A stretch of DNA of 8,948 nt from DASWHR01 sp036398095 (lineage in GTDB: Bacteria; Actinomycetota; AC-67): the NCBI GenBank assembly GCA_036398095.1, contig DASWHR010000048.1, forward strand, positions 1-8,948, in the 5' to 3' direction. This document shows, one piece after another, positions 1 through 7,009 of this stretch; the stretch's first letter is position 1; every line of letters starts with the position of its first letter. The notes under the pieces are model-generated. The model was not told the DNA's origin. It did not search any database and was given only the letters and a program-made list of their open reading frames with translations. Position numbers and translations under genes: made by a program.

Positions 1-769
1 GAATGAGCGTGCCGGTTCCGATGTTGTACACGCGGACCGGGACGGTCGTTTGCCCGCCCGGCTCGGTCGCGGGGAACCACAGCGACGAGGGCACGAACGA
101 GATCCGCGGCTCGCCGCCGGGCGGAATGCCGCTTCCCGACACCATGACGTCGCTTTGCCCGCCGGGCGCGTTGTGGGTGAAGCGGACCGCGGCGGTGCGC
201 ACCCCCGAGTCGGCCGGCACGAACGACACGCTCATCGAACAGATCTCGCCCGGCGCGAGCGCGGCGCCGGTGCATCCGTCCGAGTCGATCGCGAACTCGG
301 CGGCATGCGTGCCGGCGAGCGCGACGGCGCCGATCGAAAGGATCGCGGCGTCGCCGTTGGTGACCGTGAACGAGCGGGCCGGCGCCGGCTGGCCGACGAC
401 GACATTGCCGAAGCCGACCGCGGACGGCGTGGCTTTGAACGACGGTGTCGGCGGCACACCGGTTCCCAGCAGCGCGACGATGTCCGGACCGCTCGGGTCG
501 GTGCTGGCGATCTGCAGGCTCGCACTGCGCGGCCCGTCGGCGGCGGGCGTAAACCGGATCGTCAGCGGACAGGTTCCGTGCACGGCGAGCGTCTGGCCGC
601 TGCAGCCGTTGCCGGCGACCGTGAATTCGCTCACGTTCGTGCCGGCGAGCGTGACGGCGCCGACGGTCACGGGTTGCTGTCCGTCGCTCAGGACGGTGAT
701 CGTCTTGAGCGCCGACGGTGTCGCGGTGCGCTGCTCGCCGAAGTCCAGCGGCGAGGCCGCATACAGCGA
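1..769 (-). repeat. Tandem choice-of-anchor D domain repeats within the exported protein
   Basis: Three consecutive units of about 110 codons are visible in the minus frame: roughly 769-443, 442-110 and 109 to the edge (partial). Units 1 and 2 align as VTVGAVTLAGTNVSEFTV with LSIGAVALAGTHAAEFAI. Each also has a Cys pair spaced about 11 residues apart (GCSG...GTC and GCTG...GEIC) and ends in GTGVPP or GSGIPP. The Cys pair is a usual feature of this domain class and probably forms a disulfide outside the cytoplasm. At DNA level, 308-333 and 638-663 match with about two differences at a 330-bp offset, so the array arose by in-frame duplication. Confidence 0.75.
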
Positions 770-2284
770 CGGCGCCGGCGCGGGATGCACCTGCGTCCAC
801 CACGTTCCCCACCGGTTGCCGGTCGCGGCGTGTTGCTGCAGCGTCCACAAATCGGTCGCGTTGGCAGGATCGGCCTGCGTCGCCGACCAGGCGCCCCACG
901 CGTTCGCGCCGTCGTCGTAGACATCGTCGCCGTCTCTCGCGGTCGCGGCCGCGCGAATCGTGTTCGGCGGATCACTCGCGTAGCGGAACGCGAACGCGGC
1001 CGACGGATGCGTGCCGGCCGAGAACCGCGAGAAGCCCAGCAGCGCGTCGCCGCCGGCGTTGACGGCGATCGTGGGGTAGGCGTACTGCTCGCCGGCGGCC
1101 GCACCGTCGGCGCGGCCCATCTGGCGGACCGCCGCCGTGCCGGCGTCCAGTTGCCACCATTGCGCGACGGCACGCGTCGGTGCGGCGGCAGGAACGAAGG
1201 CGGTCTGCGCCGCCCACAGCGATCCGCCGCGCCGCACGACGCTCAGCAGCCGCGCGTCGCCGGCTTGGATCTTCGCGGTCGTGCCGGCTTGCGGCAGCAC
1301 CGCGCCCGGCCAGGTGTCGGCCCACGACACGGAGGCGGGGATGGTTCCGTAGTCGGTGAGCATCGGCGCGTCCACGGCGCCGTCGATGCGCAGCAGCCGC
1401 AGCCGGCCGGTGCCGCCGTCGTTTCCCTTCCAGTTTTGCAGCAGATCTTGCGTCGGCACGTTCGCGTCCAAGGTCACGGCCGGCGTCTGCGACGCGCCGA
1501 ATCCGAACAGGTCGCCGTAGCGGATCCGGTTCGTCCCGCCCTCGTAGGTGTCGGCCAGATCCCACAAGAACACGCGCGAGAAATGTCCCGTGGTTCCGAT
1601 CTCGAACATACCGGCTTGCAGCGTGATCCACTTGTCGTTGAAGCCCAGGCTGGGAGCGTCGGCCCAATACTCGTCGCGGGTGCCGTCGGCCTCGAAGCGA
1701 TAGCGATACCAGGTGCCGGTCGGATCGCCGGTCGCGGTGACGGCCATCAGGACGCTGGACGCCGCCGAGTTCGGGTTCGCCAGCGACGAGACGATGAAGC
1801 GGCCGCGCAGCGGATCGTAGACGGCGCGCGGGTCGAACGCGTCGGGCGAGCCAAGCGACGACCAGAACGCGTCGAGCCCGACGGCCGACAGCGTCACGCC
1901 GGCCCGCGTCTGGACCTGCACCTGTTGCTCGGTGACGGTCAGGACGTGCGCCGGACCGACCGCGCCCGACGGCGAGGCGGGGGCGGCGCTGCCGTCGCCG
2001 ACGGTCGCGGCGAACGACGCGGGTTGCTGCGGCGGGTTCGAGTCGTATGCAGCGCCGGCACGCACGTCCGGTTCGAGCGCGGGGATCGTTTGCGCGTCGC
2101 GCACCGTCACCGGCAGCGAACCGTCGACGGCGATCACGCGACGCGGGATGTCGGCCGGCGCACCTGCCTGCGCACCGGGGGGCGCCCACACAGCTGCGAG
2201 CACGGCAGCCAAGGCGAACGCGATCCGCCCGCCGGCCGCTCGTCTGCCGCCCGCCACGCGATCACAATTCCACGCAACGCGCAC
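1..2284 (-). CDS. Exported beta-propeller-like protein with C-terminal choice-of-anchor D repeats (3' end cut by window edge)
   Basis: The minus frame is open from a GTG at 2282-2284 to the left edge, 761 residues with no stop, so the C-terminus lies outside. Residues about 20-40 form a signal peptide: Arg-rich stretch, hydrophobic core IAFALAAVLAAVWA, cleavage probably after GAQA (residue 40). Residues about 105-510 carry patterns known from bacterial secreted propeller-like proteins: AVGPAHVLTVTEQQVQV, FDPRAVYDPLRGRF, TGDPTGTWYRYRF and YWADAPSLGFNDKWITLQ. From about residue 506 come choice-of-anchor D (ASH/PapD-like) repeats. No catalytic motif is recognised; a cell-surface or secreted binding role is inferred. 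It lies 47 bp downstream of yqeY on the same strand. The start is uncertain: the 2284 GTG has AGGAG only 3 nt upstream, and a GTG at 2255-2257 would give a more typical signal peptide but no good SD. Confidence 0.85.
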   Translation of the reverse strand, partial: MRVAWNCDRVAGGRRAAGGRIAFALAAVLAAVWAPPGAQAGAPADIPRRVIAVDGSLPVTVRDAQTIPALEPDVRAGAAYDSNPPQQPASFAATVGDGSAAPASPSGAVGPAHVLTVTEQQVQVQTRAGVTLSAVGLDAFWSSLGSPDAFDPRAVYDPLRGRFIVSSLANPNSAASSVLMAVTATGDPTGTWYRYRFEADGTRDEYWADAPSLGFNDKWITLQAGMFEIGTTGHFSRVFLWDLADTYEGGTNRIRYGDLFGFGASQTPAVTLDANVPTQDLLQNWKGNDGGTGRLRLLRIDGAVDAPMLTDYGTIPASVSWADTWPGAVLPQAGTTAKIQAGDARLLSVVRRGGSLWAAQTAFVPAAAPTRAVAQWWQLDAGTAAVRQMGRADGAAAGEQYAYPTIAVNAGGDALLGFSRFSAGTHPSAAFAFRYASDPPNTIRAAATARDGDDVYDDGANAWGAWSATQADPANATDLWTLQQHAATGNRWGTWWTQVHPAPAPSLYAASPLDFGEQRTATPSALKTITVLSDGQQPVTVGAVTLAGTNVSEFTVAGNGCSGQTLAVHGTCPLTIRFTPAADGPRSASLQIASTDPSGPDIVALLGTGVPPTPSFKATPSAVGFGNVVVGQPAPARSFTVTNGDAAILSIGAVALAGTHAAEFAIDSDGCTGAALAPGEICSMSVSFVPADSGVRTAAVRFTHNAPGGQSDVMVSGSGIPPGGEPRISFVPSSLWFPATEPGGQTTVPVRVYNIGTGTLI

Positions 2285-2331
2285 GCTCTCCTATGGACCC
2301 GGCAGGAACGAAAGAAACGAAACGGAACCGG

Positions 2332-2775
2332 CTACGCGCCGAGTCGTTGCTTGACGAGCGAGGAGACCTCGGTGCCGTCGGCACGGCCGCGCACCTTCGG
2401 CATCAGCGCCTTCATCACGGCGCCCATCTCTTTCGGGCCGGTCGCGCCGGTCTCGGCGATCGCTTCGTCCACGAGCGCGGCCAGCGCCTCGCCGGTGATC
2501 TGCTCGGGCAAGTAGACCGCGAGGACGGCAAGCTCGGCTTCCTCTTTGGCGACCAAGTCGTCGCGTCCGCCCGATCGGAATGCGTCGATCGATTCCTTGC
2601 GGCGCTTGGCTTCGCGCGCGGCGACGTCGATCACCTCGTCGTCGTCCAGCTCGCGCTTCTTTTCGATCTGCACGTTCTTGACGGCGGCGATGAGCATGCG
2701 CAAGGTCGCGACCCGCACCTGGTCGCGGGCTTTCATCGCTTCTTTGAGTTCTTCGCCGATCCGGTCGCGCAACAT
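2332..2775 (-). CDS. yqeY: GatB/YqeY domain protein
   Basis: A 147-residue protein, the usual length for free-standing YqeY (about 148). The N-terminus MLRDRIGEELKEAMKARD, the core RVATLRMLIAAVKNVQIEKK and LDDDEVIDV, then KRRKESIDAFRSGGRDDL, EEAELAVLAVYLPEQ and GPKEMGAVMKALMPKVRGRADG are all hallmark segments. The fold is all-helical and related to the tail domain of GatB, the tRNA-dependent amidotransferase subunit. The free-standing protein is thought to be tRNA-related but its cellular role is not settled. The ATG at 2775 is chosen because the family begins there; the frame stays open far upstream antisense to the phosphoesterase, but that extension has no YqeY similarity. There is no usable SD. 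A TATTGT hexamer ends 7 nt before the ATG, which suggests a leaderless mRNA. It is divergent from the phosphoesterase and upstream of the exported propeller protein. Confidence 0.93.
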   Translation of the reverse strand: MLRDRIGEELKEAMKARDQVRVATLRMLIAAVKNVQIEKKRELDDDEVIDVAAREAKRRKESIDAFRSGGRDDLVAKEEAELAVLAVYLPEQITGEALAALVDEAIAETGATGPKEMGAVMKALMPKVRGRADGTEVSSLVKQRLGA

Positions 2776-2796
2776 GCCCCGTACAATACCGCCCCG
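2776..2796. promoter_or_regulatory. Divergent promoter with overlapping -10 elements
   Basis: Only 21 bp separate the two divergent ATGs. The 7-mer TACAATA at 2782-2788 supplies a plus-strand -10 (TACAAT, 2782-2787) ending 9 nt before the phosphoesterase ATG. The same bases read on the minus strand give TATTGT (2788-2783), ending 7 nt before the yqeY ATG. Neither gene has an SD. I see no good -35 on either side. Both transcripts are predicted to start at or very near the ATG. Confidence 0.55.
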
Positions 2797-3663
2797 ATGT
2801 GGTGGATCGTCGCGGCTTTCTTTGGAGCCGGGATCGCCGGGCTCGCCTACGCGCGATTCGAGGCCTCTTGGTTCGTGCTGCGTCGCCATCGCATCGCCTG
2901 CCTGCCGCCCGGCTCGCCGCCGATGACGATCCTGCACATCTCCGACACGCATTTCCGCTCGAATCTGCGCCGGATGCGACGCTTCTTCGAACGCAGGCTC
3001 GCGCCGTTGCAGCCGGATCTGGTGGTGGGCACGGGCGACTTTCTCGGCGACACCGTTTCGGCGCAGGACTGCGCGGCGATGCTGTCGTCGGTGCCGGCGC
3101 GGCTTGGACGCGTGTTCGTGCTCGGCTCGAACGACTATTACGCGCCGGTGCCGAAGAACCCCCTCGGCTACTTCAAGGCCGCGCGGTCGTCCGGATACGT
3201 GCACGGCCCGACCAACAACACCTGGACGGATCTGGTTGCGGCGTTGGAAGAGCGCGGCTGGCAGTTTCTTCGCAACGATCGCACGCGCATCGACGGGATC
3301 GACATCAGCGGTCTGGATGATCCGCATATCGGCCGTGCGGATCTGACGGCCGCGCCGCCGCGCGCCGCCGACGGATTCCGGCTCGCCGTCGTCCACTCGC
3401 CGCAGGTCGCCCGCAAGCTCGCATCCAACGGATTCGATCTGATCGTGTGCGGCCACACGCACGGCGGGCAGGTGCGCGTGCCGTTCTACGGCGCGCTGGT
3501 GACGAACTCGCCCGGCTTGCCGCGCCGGATGGCGCGCGGCGCGCACCGGATGGGCGACGCCTGGCTGCACGTGACCGCCGGGCTCGGCACCAGCAAGTAC
3601 GCGCCGATCCGGTTCGCCTGCCGGCCCGAAGCCTGCCTGCTCGAACTGATCGCGCGAGGCTAG
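2797..3663 (+). CDS. Membrane-anchored YkuE-like metallophosphoesterase
   Basis: A 288-residue calcineurin-like phosphoesterase. Residues 1-20 (MWWIVAAFFGAGIAGLAYAR) are a single N-terminal membrane anchor. Then come the metal-site motifs in order: D50-x-H52 in ISDTHF, G80-D81 in GTGDFLGD, GSNDYY at 110-115, H200 in VVHSP and GHTHGGQ at 219-225. The order and spacing fit the YkuE/UDP-2,3-diacylglucosamine-hydrolase-like branch. These enzymes hydrolyse phosphoesters, often of lipids, using two metal ions; the substrate here is unknown. The usual GNHD/E motif reads GSND, so the catalytic His of motif III is absent, a variation I associate with actinobacterial-type members. The ATG at 2797 starts directly before the anchor and follows a -10-like TACAAT without an SD. 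Its TAG stop overlaps the stop of the convergent permease gene. Confidence 0.9.
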   Translation: MWWIVAAFFGAGIAGLAYARFEASWFVLRRHRIACLPPGSPPMTILHISDTHFRSNLRRMRRFFERRLAPLQPDLVVGTGDFLGDTVSAQDCAAMLSSVPARLGRVFVLGSNDYYAPVPKNPLGYFKAARSSGYVHGPTNNTWTDLVAALEERGWQFLRNDRTRIDGIDISGLDDPHIGRADLTAAPPRAADGFRLAVVHSPQVARKLASNGFDLIVCGHTHGGQVRVPFYGALVTNSPGLPRRMARGAHRMGDAWLHVTAGLGTSKYAPIRFACRPEACLLELIARG

Positions 3664-4523
3664 GTCGCGAGGTCTCGGCGCTCGAAGGTCACGATTGCGA
3701 ACGCCAACGCGGCCGCCGCGATCGATGCCAGCACCGCTAGGTCGCCCCAGTGCGCGCCGCGCACGATCGGATTGTGCCCCAAGTAGAAGAAGTACGGAGA
3801 CGCGACGCGCAGCGGCTCCAGCACCGCGATCGACGGTGCGACCGTGTAGAGCACGAAGGACAGCACCGCTAGCCCGCCGGTGACTCCGACCGCGGCTCCG
3901 CGACGTCCGGTCGCCGCGCCGGCCGCCAGCGCAACCATGCCGAACGCAAGCGCGAACAGCAGCAGGTGCGTCGTCATCGCGATCAGATTCGACACGTCCA
4001 GGTTCAGGCCGAACACCGGACCCAACGCGATCACGGTGATCGCCATGGTCCCCGTCAAGAGGGTCAGCACCGCCAGCATCGCGCCGGCTTTGTGGATCAG
4101 GACGCTGCGGCGACGCACCGGTCCGGACAGCAGCAAGTCCAGCGTGCCGCCGCGCTCGTCGGCGGCGGTCGCACGCGCCCCGGCGCCGATCGCGGCGACG
4201 ACGAGAAGGATCGGACCCAAGAACGCAAAGAGCTCGGCCCGCAGATATCCGGCCGGTGTGGTGAAGTCGTCACCGACGAGGTTGCGGAAGACGTCGGGCA
4301 TCCGGCGGAACATATCGTCGAAGCTGGCCGCGTTCTCGCGCATCGTCGGCCAGACCGCCAGGTACATCAACGGCACGGCGATCACACCGAGAATCCACCA
4401 GCGCAACGCGCGCCGCTGATCGCGAATCGTCTTGGCGAAGACGCGACCGGTCCACGCGACCTTGCGGATCGGCGCGGCCGGCGCGGCGACGGCCTCGGCC
4501 GGCACGGTGCGCTCACGCAACAT
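3660..4523 (-). CDS. ABC-2 type transporter permease
   Basis: A 287-residue integral membrane protein. A cytoplasmic N-terminal stretch with KTIRDQRRALRWW leads into about six membrane spans, near residues 40-60, 97-117, 147-170, 180-203, 207-228 and 260-280. An extracytoplasmic loop at about 61-96 and the cytoplasmic GGTLDLLLSGPVRRRSVLIHK segment after span 2 are typical of ABC-2 permeases (YP-type ABC2_membrane families). It should pair with the ATPase encoded just upstream to form an exporter; the substrate is not deducible. The ATG at 4523 is chosen because AAGGGG (4535-4530) lies 6 nt ahead of it and it sits 11 bp inside the end of the ATPase gene, implying translational coupling. The frame extends upstream, but only antisense or overlapping the ATPase gene. 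The stop TAG (3662-3660) shares bases with the phosphoesterase stop. Confidence 0.9.
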   Translation of the reverse strand: MLRERTVPAEAVAAPAAPIRKVAWTGRVFAKTIRDQRRALRWWILGVIAVPLMYLAVWPTMRENAASFDDMFRRMPDVFRNLVGDDFTTPAGYLRAELFAFLGPILLVVAAIGAGARATAADERGGTLDLLLSGPVRRRSVLIHKAGAMLAVLTLLTGTMAITVIALGPVFGLNLDVSNLIAMTTHLLLFALAFGMVALAAGAATGRRGAAVGVTGGLAVLSFVLYTVAPSIAVLEPLRVASPYFFYLGHNPIVRGAHWGDLAVLASIAAAALAFAIVTFERRDLAT

Positions 4524-5412
4524 CGTGTTCCCCTTCCCCGTAGTAGGCCAGGAAGATGTCTTCGAGCGACGGTTCACTGCTGATCCAGTCCACGACCTGG
4601 TAGCGAGCCGCGACCTTGACGAGCGCATCGACCGTTCCGGTGACCGAGCAGCGCAGCGTGGTCGTGTCGGCCCGCACGTTGGTCACGCCGGGGATGCGCG
4701 CGAACACCGCAGCGTCGACGCGCTCGGCGAAGCGGACCTCGACCGTGCGGATCGCGCGGGCCTTCAGCGCGCTGATCGGTTCGACGGCGGCCAGATGACC
4801 CTCGCGCAGAATCGCGACGCGATGACACAACTCCTCGACCTCAGGCAGGACGTGGGACGACAGCAACACCGTCTGGCCCTCTTCGCGAATGTCCTCGATC
4901 ATCTCGTGCACCTCGCGTTGCACGAGCGGATCCAGCCCTTGCGTCGGCTCGTCGAGCAGCACCAGATCCGGCCGATGCATGAACGCCTGAAGCAGCACGA
5001 TCTTCTGTCGATTGCCGTGTGAGAGCGAACCGATCTCTCGATCGACGTCGCACTGCAACCGCCGGGCGAGGCGTGCCGCGTACGACAAGTCCACGCCGCC
5101 GCGCAGCGCCGCGAGGTGGCAAAGCAACTCGGCGCCGGTTCCCCGATCGTCCAAGCGGACCTCGCCGGGAACGTATCCGACGCGATGGCGCAAAAGAACG
5201 CCGTCGCGTCGCGAATCCATCCCGAACAGCCGCGCCGTTCCGCTCGTCGGGCGGATGAGGTCGAGCATGATCCGGATCAGCGTGGTCTTGCCCGCGCCGT
5301 TCGGCCCGAGCACACCGAAGACCTCACCCGCTTCGACGCGCAAGGTCACATCCTCGACTCCCCGGGCCGAGCCGTAGCGTTTTGTCAGATTGTCCAGTTC
5401 GATCACCGGCAT
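4513..5412 (-). CDS. ABC transporter ATP-binding protein (ABC-2 exporter type)
   Basis: A 299-residue nucleotide-binding subunit. Walker A is GPNGAGKTT (36-44), the signature reads LSHGNRQK (130-137), Walker B is LVLLDEP (150-156) followed by the D-loop GLDP, and the switch His is H187 in SSH. The Q-loop region reads VGYVPGE, as in several exporter ATPases that lack the usual Gln at that point. Residues about 220-299 form the C-terminal extension common to CcmA/DrrA-like ATPases and end with SLEDIFLAYYGE. It energises the permease encoded next; the genes overlap by 11 bp (4513-4523). The ATG at 5412 is selected because TGGAGG (5423-5418) is 5 nt upstream, the best SD in the window, and the preceding open codons have no ATPase similarity. 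Confidence 0.96.
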   Translation of the reverse strand: MPVIELDNLTKRYGSARGVEDVTLRVEAGEVFGVLGPNGAGKTTLIRIMLDLIRPTSGTARLFGMDSRRDGVLLRHRVGYVPGEVRLDDRGTGAELLCHLAALRGGVDLSYAARLARRLQCDVDREIGSLSHGNRQKIVLLQAFMHRPDLVLLDEPTQGLDPLVQREVHEMIEDIREEGQTVLLSSHVLPEVEELCHRVAILREGHLAAVEPISALKARAIRTVEVRFAERVDAAVFARIPGVTNVRADTTTLRCSVTGTVDALVKVAARYQVVDWISSEPSLEDIFLAYYGEGEHDVA

Positions 5413-5551
5413 GGGATCCTCCACGATCGCCTCCACCTCGAACCGTAGCCGCGGCCGGCGGCCGCGCAACGTGACGAACGGACCTGCTCCGGCGGGACTT
5501 TCCCGAGCCGGTCATAATGAGCCCGTTTCCCGAACGGTCAGGGGGTACGCG
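5413..5551. promoter_or_regulatory. Divergent intergenic region: CNBD-gene promoter and ABC-operon leader
   Basis: A 139-bp gap between divergent genes. On the plus strand CATAAT (5513-5518) is a plausible -10 for the CNBD gene, followed by the SD AGGGGG (5540-5545) 6 nt before its ATG. The -10 sits in the near-palindrome TCATAATGA (5512-5520), whose minus reading gives CATTAT (5519-5514), a possible -10 for the ABC operon with a leader of about 100 nt. A perfect inverted repeat GCGGCC-GGC-GGCCGC lies at 5451-5465 inside that leader and may fold in the mRNA, though such repeats arise easily in DNA this GC-rich. No clear -35 is visible. Confidence 0.4.
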
Positions 5552-5953
5552 ATGTCGCGCGACACGAAGATCGAGTTGCTCAAGACGGTTCCGCTCTTCC
5601 ACGACTGCTCGAAGCACGAACTCGAACAGATCGCGGCGCTCCTGGATCAGGCCACCTATGCGAAGGGGAGCGTCGCGATCCGCGAGGGAGCGCCGCTCGG
5701 CTTGGAGTGCCTGATCATCCTCGCCGGGGAGATGACGGTCTCGCGCGGCGGCGACACGATCGCCGCGCTCGGACCGGGTGACATCGCCGGCGAGATGTCT
5801 CTGCTCGAGTCACTCCCGCGATCGGCAACGGTGACGGCCGTCACCGAAGTCTCGGCTCTGGTCATGGATCCGCGCGCGTTCAACAGCCTGATGATGGACG
5901 TTCCGCGCGTCGCGGATGCGATCATCGCCGTCGTTCACGCCCGGCACGCTTAG
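5552..5953 (+). CDS. Stand-alone cyclic nucleotide-binding domain protein
   Basis: A 133-residue single-domain protein of the CRP/PKA nucleotide-binding fold. It opens with IELLKTVPLFHDCSKHELEQIA, the helical lead-in typical of CNBDs, then the beta-roll (YAKGSVAIREG, LIILAGEMTVSR). The phosphate-binding cassette is GEMSLLESLPRSATVTA at 80-96, with E81 and R90 in the spacing known from PKA regulatory domains, so cAMP or cGMP binding is plausible. It ends after the C-helix with no helix-turn-helix, kinase or channel domain, so it is not a CRP transcription factor by itself; it probably acts by protein contact. The ATG at 5552 is preferred over upstream in-frame codons because of the SD AGGGGG (5540-5545). 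It is divergent from the ABC operon and converges on the glycosyltransferase gene, overlapping its stop by 4 bp. Confidence 0.92.
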   Translation: MSRDTKIELLKTVPLFHDCSKHELEQIAALLDQATYAKGSVAIREGAPLGLECLIILAGEMTVSRGGDTIAALGPGDIAGEMSLLESLPRSATVTAVTEVSALVMDPRAFNSLMMDVPRVADAIIAVVHARHA

Positions 5954-6972
5954 CGCGCCCGGAGCCGCTCGAAGATTTGCTCGTAGCCGGCGACCATCGT
6001 CGCGGCGCCGAAATTCTTCTCGACGTGCGCGCGGCACGCGGCGGGATCGATGCGGTCGAGCCGCTCGATGCAGGCGACCATCTCGTCGATAGTCTCCGGC
6101 AGGTAGCCGGTCACGCCGTCGACGATCACTTCGGGCGCGGCGCCGTTCGGGAAGGCGAGCACCGGCGTCCCGCAGGCCATCGACTCGGTCATGACCAGTC
6201 CGAACGGCTCGGGCCACTGGATCGGAAACAGCGTCGCGCGCGCGCCGGCCAGCAATGCGGCTTTCTCTTCGACGCTGACCTCGCCGAGGATCTCTTCGTT
6301 GCCGGTCAGCCGCGGCTCGATGACCTCGCGCCAGTATTCCTGTTCGAACGGCTCGCTCATCTTCACGGCCATCTTCAGCTTCATGCCGGCGCGGGCGGCG
6401 ATCTCGACCGCGATCTCGGGGCCCTTCTCGCGGTTGATGCGGCCGAGGAAAAACAGGTAATCCTCTTTGTCCACGCGCATCGGATACTGCGCCAGGTCGA
6501 TGCCGTTGTGGACGGTGCCGGCATAGTTCAGGTCGGGACAGAACGCGCGCTGCGCTTCGCTGATCGCGACCAGATGCAGCGGCGGCGAGGTCAGCCGGTA
6601 GTAGCGCTTCGCTTGCTCGGTGAACGGGCCGTGGAGCGTGTGCACGATCGGCGGTCCGTCGATGTTCGCGCCGATCGACGGTCCGATGATTCCGCAATGG
6701 TCGTGGACGACGTCGAAGGAGTCTTTGTGCTTGTAGGCGGAGACGGCCTGCACGGCCTCGAACCACATCTGTCCGAGCATCGCGCCGCCGGGCGGAGTCT
6801 CGAACTCCGACACCAGCGTCGCCTTCGTCGTCGAGCCGCCGCTTGCGAACAGCGTCACGTCGTGACCGCGCTCGGCCAAACCGTCGGCCAGCAGCGCGAC
6901 GACCCACTCGATCCCGCCGTATCCCGTCGGCGGAACCGAAAACCACGGCGGGCAGATCTGAGCGATGCGCAT
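5950..6972 (-). CDS. GT4-family glycosyltransferase
   Basis: A 340-residue GT-B fold retaining glycosyltransferase of family GT4. The acceptor-side Rossmann domain starts with MRIAQICPPWFSVPPTGYGGIE, containing the glycine-rich GGIE loop (19-22), and includes DVVHDHCGIIG and HTLHGPF. The hinge HNGID is at 155-159. The donor domain shows FLGRINREKG (175-184), PIQWPEPFGLVMTESMACG with the EX7E pair E255/E263, and the GATGY-like loop GVTGYLPE. The donor is presumably a nucleotide-activated hexose and the acceptor an envelope lipid or glycan; neither can be read from sequence. The ATG at 6972 fits the family N-terminus; a few open codons upstream add nothing recognisable. There is no SD, but TATGCT ends 9 nt upstream. 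It follows the half-size glycosyltransferase by 37 bp, so co-transcription is possible despite the private -10. Confidence 0.94.
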   Translation of the reverse strand: MRIAQICPPWFSVPPTGYGGIEWVVALLADGLAERGHDVTLFASGGSTTKATLVSEFETPPGGAMLGQMWFEAVQAVSAYKHKDSFDVVHDHCGIIGPSIGANIDGPPIVHTLHGPFTEQAKRYYRLTSPPLHLVAISEAQRAFCPDLNYAGTVHNGIDLAQYPMRVDKEDYLFFLGRINREKGPEIAVEIAARAGMKLKMAVKMSEPFEQEYWREVIEPRLTGNEEILGEVSVEEKAALLAGARATLFPIQWPEPFGLVMTESMACGTPVLAFPNGAAPEVIVDGVTGYLPETIDEMVACIERLDRIDPAACRAHVEKNFGAATMVAGYEQIFERLRAR

Positions 6973-6987
6973 AGGACGGTCAGCATA
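6973..6987 (-). promoter_or_regulatory. Leaderless-type -10 of the GT4 gene
   Basis: On the minus strand TATGCT (6987-6982) ends 9 nt before the ATG. The nine intervening bases (GACCGTCCT) contain no SD. A transcript starting 6-9 nt after the hexamer would begin at or just before the ATG. I see no well-spaced -35. Confidence 0.4.
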
Positions 6988-7009
6988 GCCTTTCGTCGCA
7001 AGCAACCAC

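Noticed and set aside
50..2515. 821-codon open frame on the plus strand, plus shorter ones at 3-920, 1932-2354 and 688-1173
   Set aside because: The products are Arg/Gly/Ala-rich, low-complexity translations antisense to the exported propeller protein, whose frame has a signal peptide and recognisable repeats. They are GC-rich shadow frames.
2776..3570. N-terminal extension of yqeY to 3570 (minus strand, 412 codons in all)
   Set aside because: The extra residues are antisense to the metallophosphoesterase, have no family similarity and are Arg/His-rich; YqeY normally starts at the ATG at 2775.
5451..5465. Perfect GCGGCC/GGCCGC hairpin as a terminator
   Set aside because: No T-run follows on either strand and it lies in a leader between divergent genes; at most an mRNA stem or a chance GC repeat.
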